DNA of 7,664 bases from Actinomycetota bacterium (GTDB lineage: Bacteria; Actinomycetota; Actinomycetes; Nanopelagicales; Nanopelagicaceae), in the NCBI GenBank assembly GCA_009924725.1, contig RFRA01000046.1:1-7664 (forward strand). The letters run 5' to 3'. The position numbers and the translations under genes are program-made. The notes under the pieces were generated by a model. The model was not told the DNA's origin. It did not search any database and was given only the letters and a program-made list of their open reading frames with translations. Below, piece by piece: positions 6,318 to 7,664 of this stretch (positions are counted from its first letter, which is position 1; each line of letters begins with the position of its first letter).

Positions 6318-7511
6318 ATGTCTAAGAAGGTTGCTAAAAAGGATCTCTCACCCGAGGCTCGCGCGATAATTAATTCGCAAGTGACTCGTCGTGGACTAAT
6401 CGCAGGTACTGGCGCAGTTGGTGCGGCCGGACTTTTGGCAGCATGCGGATCAGGCGGGTCTGATAGCGCAGGTGGCGGAGACGCCAACACAATTCGTTGG
6501 GCAAACTGGCCACTTTATTTAGATTTTGATTCCGAGAGTAAAAAGTATCCAACGCTTGAAGCATTTAGCGCTGAAAGTGGCATCGCAACAAAGTATTTTG
6601 AAGATTACAACGATAACGATGAGTTCTACGGCAAAGTACAAGCGCAACTAAAGCTCAATGAAGATATTGGTTATGACTTAGTAACTCCAACTGACTGGAT
6701 GGCAGCTCGTTGGATTCGTTTGGGTTATGCGCAGAAGTACGACACCGCAAATATTCCAAACAAAGTAAATATTCTTGATTCACTTGCGTCACCTTCATTT
6801 GATCCAAAGCGCGAATCAACTCTAACCTGGCAAGGCATCATGGCCGGTTTCGGTTGGAACACGAAGACAAATCCAAAGGGTATTCGTACTCTCGATGAAC
6901 TCTTTGCACCACAGAACAAAGGCAAGATTGTTGTTCTCTCGGAAATGCGCGACACCATCGGAATCATTTTGCTTTCCCAAGGTGTAAATCTGCAGACTGT
7001 TACCGAAGATCAATTTATGAACGCCGTTGATTTCATGGCCGGCAAGATTTCTGATGGCTGGATCCGTGGCGTAAAGGGCAATGAATACGCTGAAGATTTA
7101 ACTTCAGGCGATGCCACTGCTGTAATTGGCTGGTCCGGCGATATGTTCATCTTGGCTTCTGAAAACGAAGGCAAGTTTGATTTCGCAATTCCAGAATCAG
7201 GCGGAACTATCTCAGGCGATAACTTCATTATCCCAACTCCAGTTGGCGCAGAAGCAAAAGCTAATGCTGAGAAGCTGATTAACTACTACTACGAACCAGC
7301 AGTAGCAGCTGAAGTAGCGGCTTACGTAAATTACGTGTGCCCTGTTAAGGGTGCTCAAGCCGAGATGGAAAAGATCGCTCCTGAACTTGCAAATAGTTCA
7401 TACATTTTCCCAGACGAAGCCATGTCAAAGAAGCTAAATGTATTCCGCTCACTAACTCCAGCTGAAGAATCAGCTTGGGCTGAAGCATTCCAACAAGCTC
7501 AAGGCAACTAG
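6318..7511 (+). CDS. potD: Polyamine (spermidine/putrescine) ABC transporter substrate-binding lipoprotein
   Basis: This is an extracytoplasmic solute-binding protein of the PotD/PotF family (397 aa from ATG 6318). The N-terminus carries a twin-arginine signal, Thr23-Arg24-Arg25-Gly-Leu-Ile, then a hydrophobic stretch to residue 42 and a lipobox LAAC with Cys43, followed by a Gly/Ser linker. It is therefore probably exported folded through Tat and anchored as a lipoprotein facing the outside. The mature region starts with TIRWANWPLYLD (58-69), equivalent to the Trp/Tyr-containing ligand segment of PotD/PotF. GWSGD at 271-275, with Trp272 and Asp275, and Asp301 match PotF ligand residues that contact the aromatic-stacked amine and its charged nitrogen. 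SEMRD at 208-212 corresponds to the DDARE region of PotD. It lies 97 bp after patD and 9 bp before the ATPase gene. Exact polyamine preference cannot be read from sequence alone. Confidence 0.92.
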   Translation: MSKKVAKKDLSPEARAIINSQVTRRGLIAGTGAVGAAGLLAACGSGGSDSAGGGDANTIRWANWPLYLDFDSESKKYPTLEAFSAESGIATKYFEDYNDNDEFYGKVQAQLKLNEDIGYDLVTPTDWMAARWIRLGYAQKYDTANIPNKVNILDSLASPSFDPKRESTLTWQGIMAGFGWNTKTNPKGIRTLDELFAPQNKGKIVVLSEMRDTIGIILLSQGVNLQTVTEDQFMNAVDFMAGKISDGWIRGVKGNEYAEDLTSGDATAVIGWSGDMFILASENEGKFDFAIPESGGTISGDNFIIPTPVGAEAKANAEKLINYYYEPAVAAEVAAYVNYVCPVKGAQAEMEKIAPELANSSYIFPDEAMSKKLNVFRSLTPAEESAWAEAFQQAQGN

Positions 7512-7520
7512 GGCAATTAG

Positions 7521-7664
7521 GTGACCAAGGAATCTATTTCAGCTAAAGGTGATCTTCGCTTAACTCGATTAACTAAGAGTTATGGTGATTTCACTGCCGT
7601 CGATGATCTTTCATTGATAATTCCCGAAGGATCATTCTTCGCACTGCTTGGGCCATCGGGTTGT
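7521..7664 (+). CDS. potA: Polyamine ABC transporter ATP-binding protein, 5' end only
   Basis: The first 48 codons of an ABC ATPase are visible, cut by the window end. GTG 7521 is the start, with a weak AGGG (7510-7513) overlapping the potD stop and a 7-base spacer. The text has the usual pattern: an LRLTRLTKSYG opening (residues 12-22) with Tyr21 as the A-loop aromatic that stacks on adenine, AVDDLSL at 26-32, and the Walker A start LLGPSGC at 42-48, where the GKT/S should follow outside the window. The Gly-Pro-Ser-Gly-Cys form is typical of PotA/CysA/MalK-type importer ATPases. The assignment to polyamine rests mainly on its place directly after potD. It should energise PotB/PotC permeases expected downstream. 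Confidence 0.82.
   Translation, partial: MTKESISAKGDLRLTRLTKSYGDFTAVDDLSLIIPEGSFFALLGPSGC

Overview
The window looks like a piece of a low- to mid-GC actinobacterial chromosome. The gene order rpsB-tsf-pyrH-frr-cdsA-rlmN is the classic actinobacterial arrangement, and the proteins read as actinobacterial (for example the N-termini of CdsA and RlmN, and the Ala/Glu-rich tail of S2). Base composition is clearly lower in GC than in soil actinomycetes, and the genes are packed with 0-97 bp gaps. This fits a streamlined freshwater actinobacterium of the acI / Nanopelagicales type. That assignment is an inference from style, not from a database match.

Layout, all on the + strand. Positions 2-4766 hold a housekeeping operon: the 3' part of rpsB (ribosomal protein S2), tsf (EF-Ts), pyrH (UMP kinase), frr (ribosome recycling factor), cdsA (CDP-diacylglycerol synthase) and rlmN (23S rRNA/tRNA A-methyltransferase). 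Junctions are tight: rpsB/tsf and cdsA/rlmN have no intergenic base. Positions 4793-7664 hold a polyamine uptake and catabolism cluster: an aminobutyraldehyde-type aldehyde dehydrogenase (patD-like), a Tat-type lipoprotein polyamine-binding protein (potD) and the first 48 codons of the ABC ATPase (potA), cut by the window end just inside Walker A. The logical continuation is potB/potC permeases and possibly a putrescine aminotransferase, which are not visible here. There is no gene-free stretch over 300 bases; the longest gap is the 97 bp before potD.

The genes fall into two jobs. The first block supplies translation factors, UMP phosphorylation, phospholipid precursor and rRNA modification. 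The second block would bind putrescine/spermidine outside the cell, import it and oxidise the aminoaldehyde derived from it to GABA.

I found no undescribed multi-gene system. The most interesting signals are small: a perfect 12-bp inverted repeat that buries the pyrH ribosome-binding site against codons 10-14, a second shorter hairpin burying the cdsA ribosome-binding site across the frr stop codon, a -10-like motif at leaderless distance before patD (which has no usable Shine-Dalgarno), and an abrupt rise in third-position GC within the 3' third of patD suggestive of intragenic recombination.
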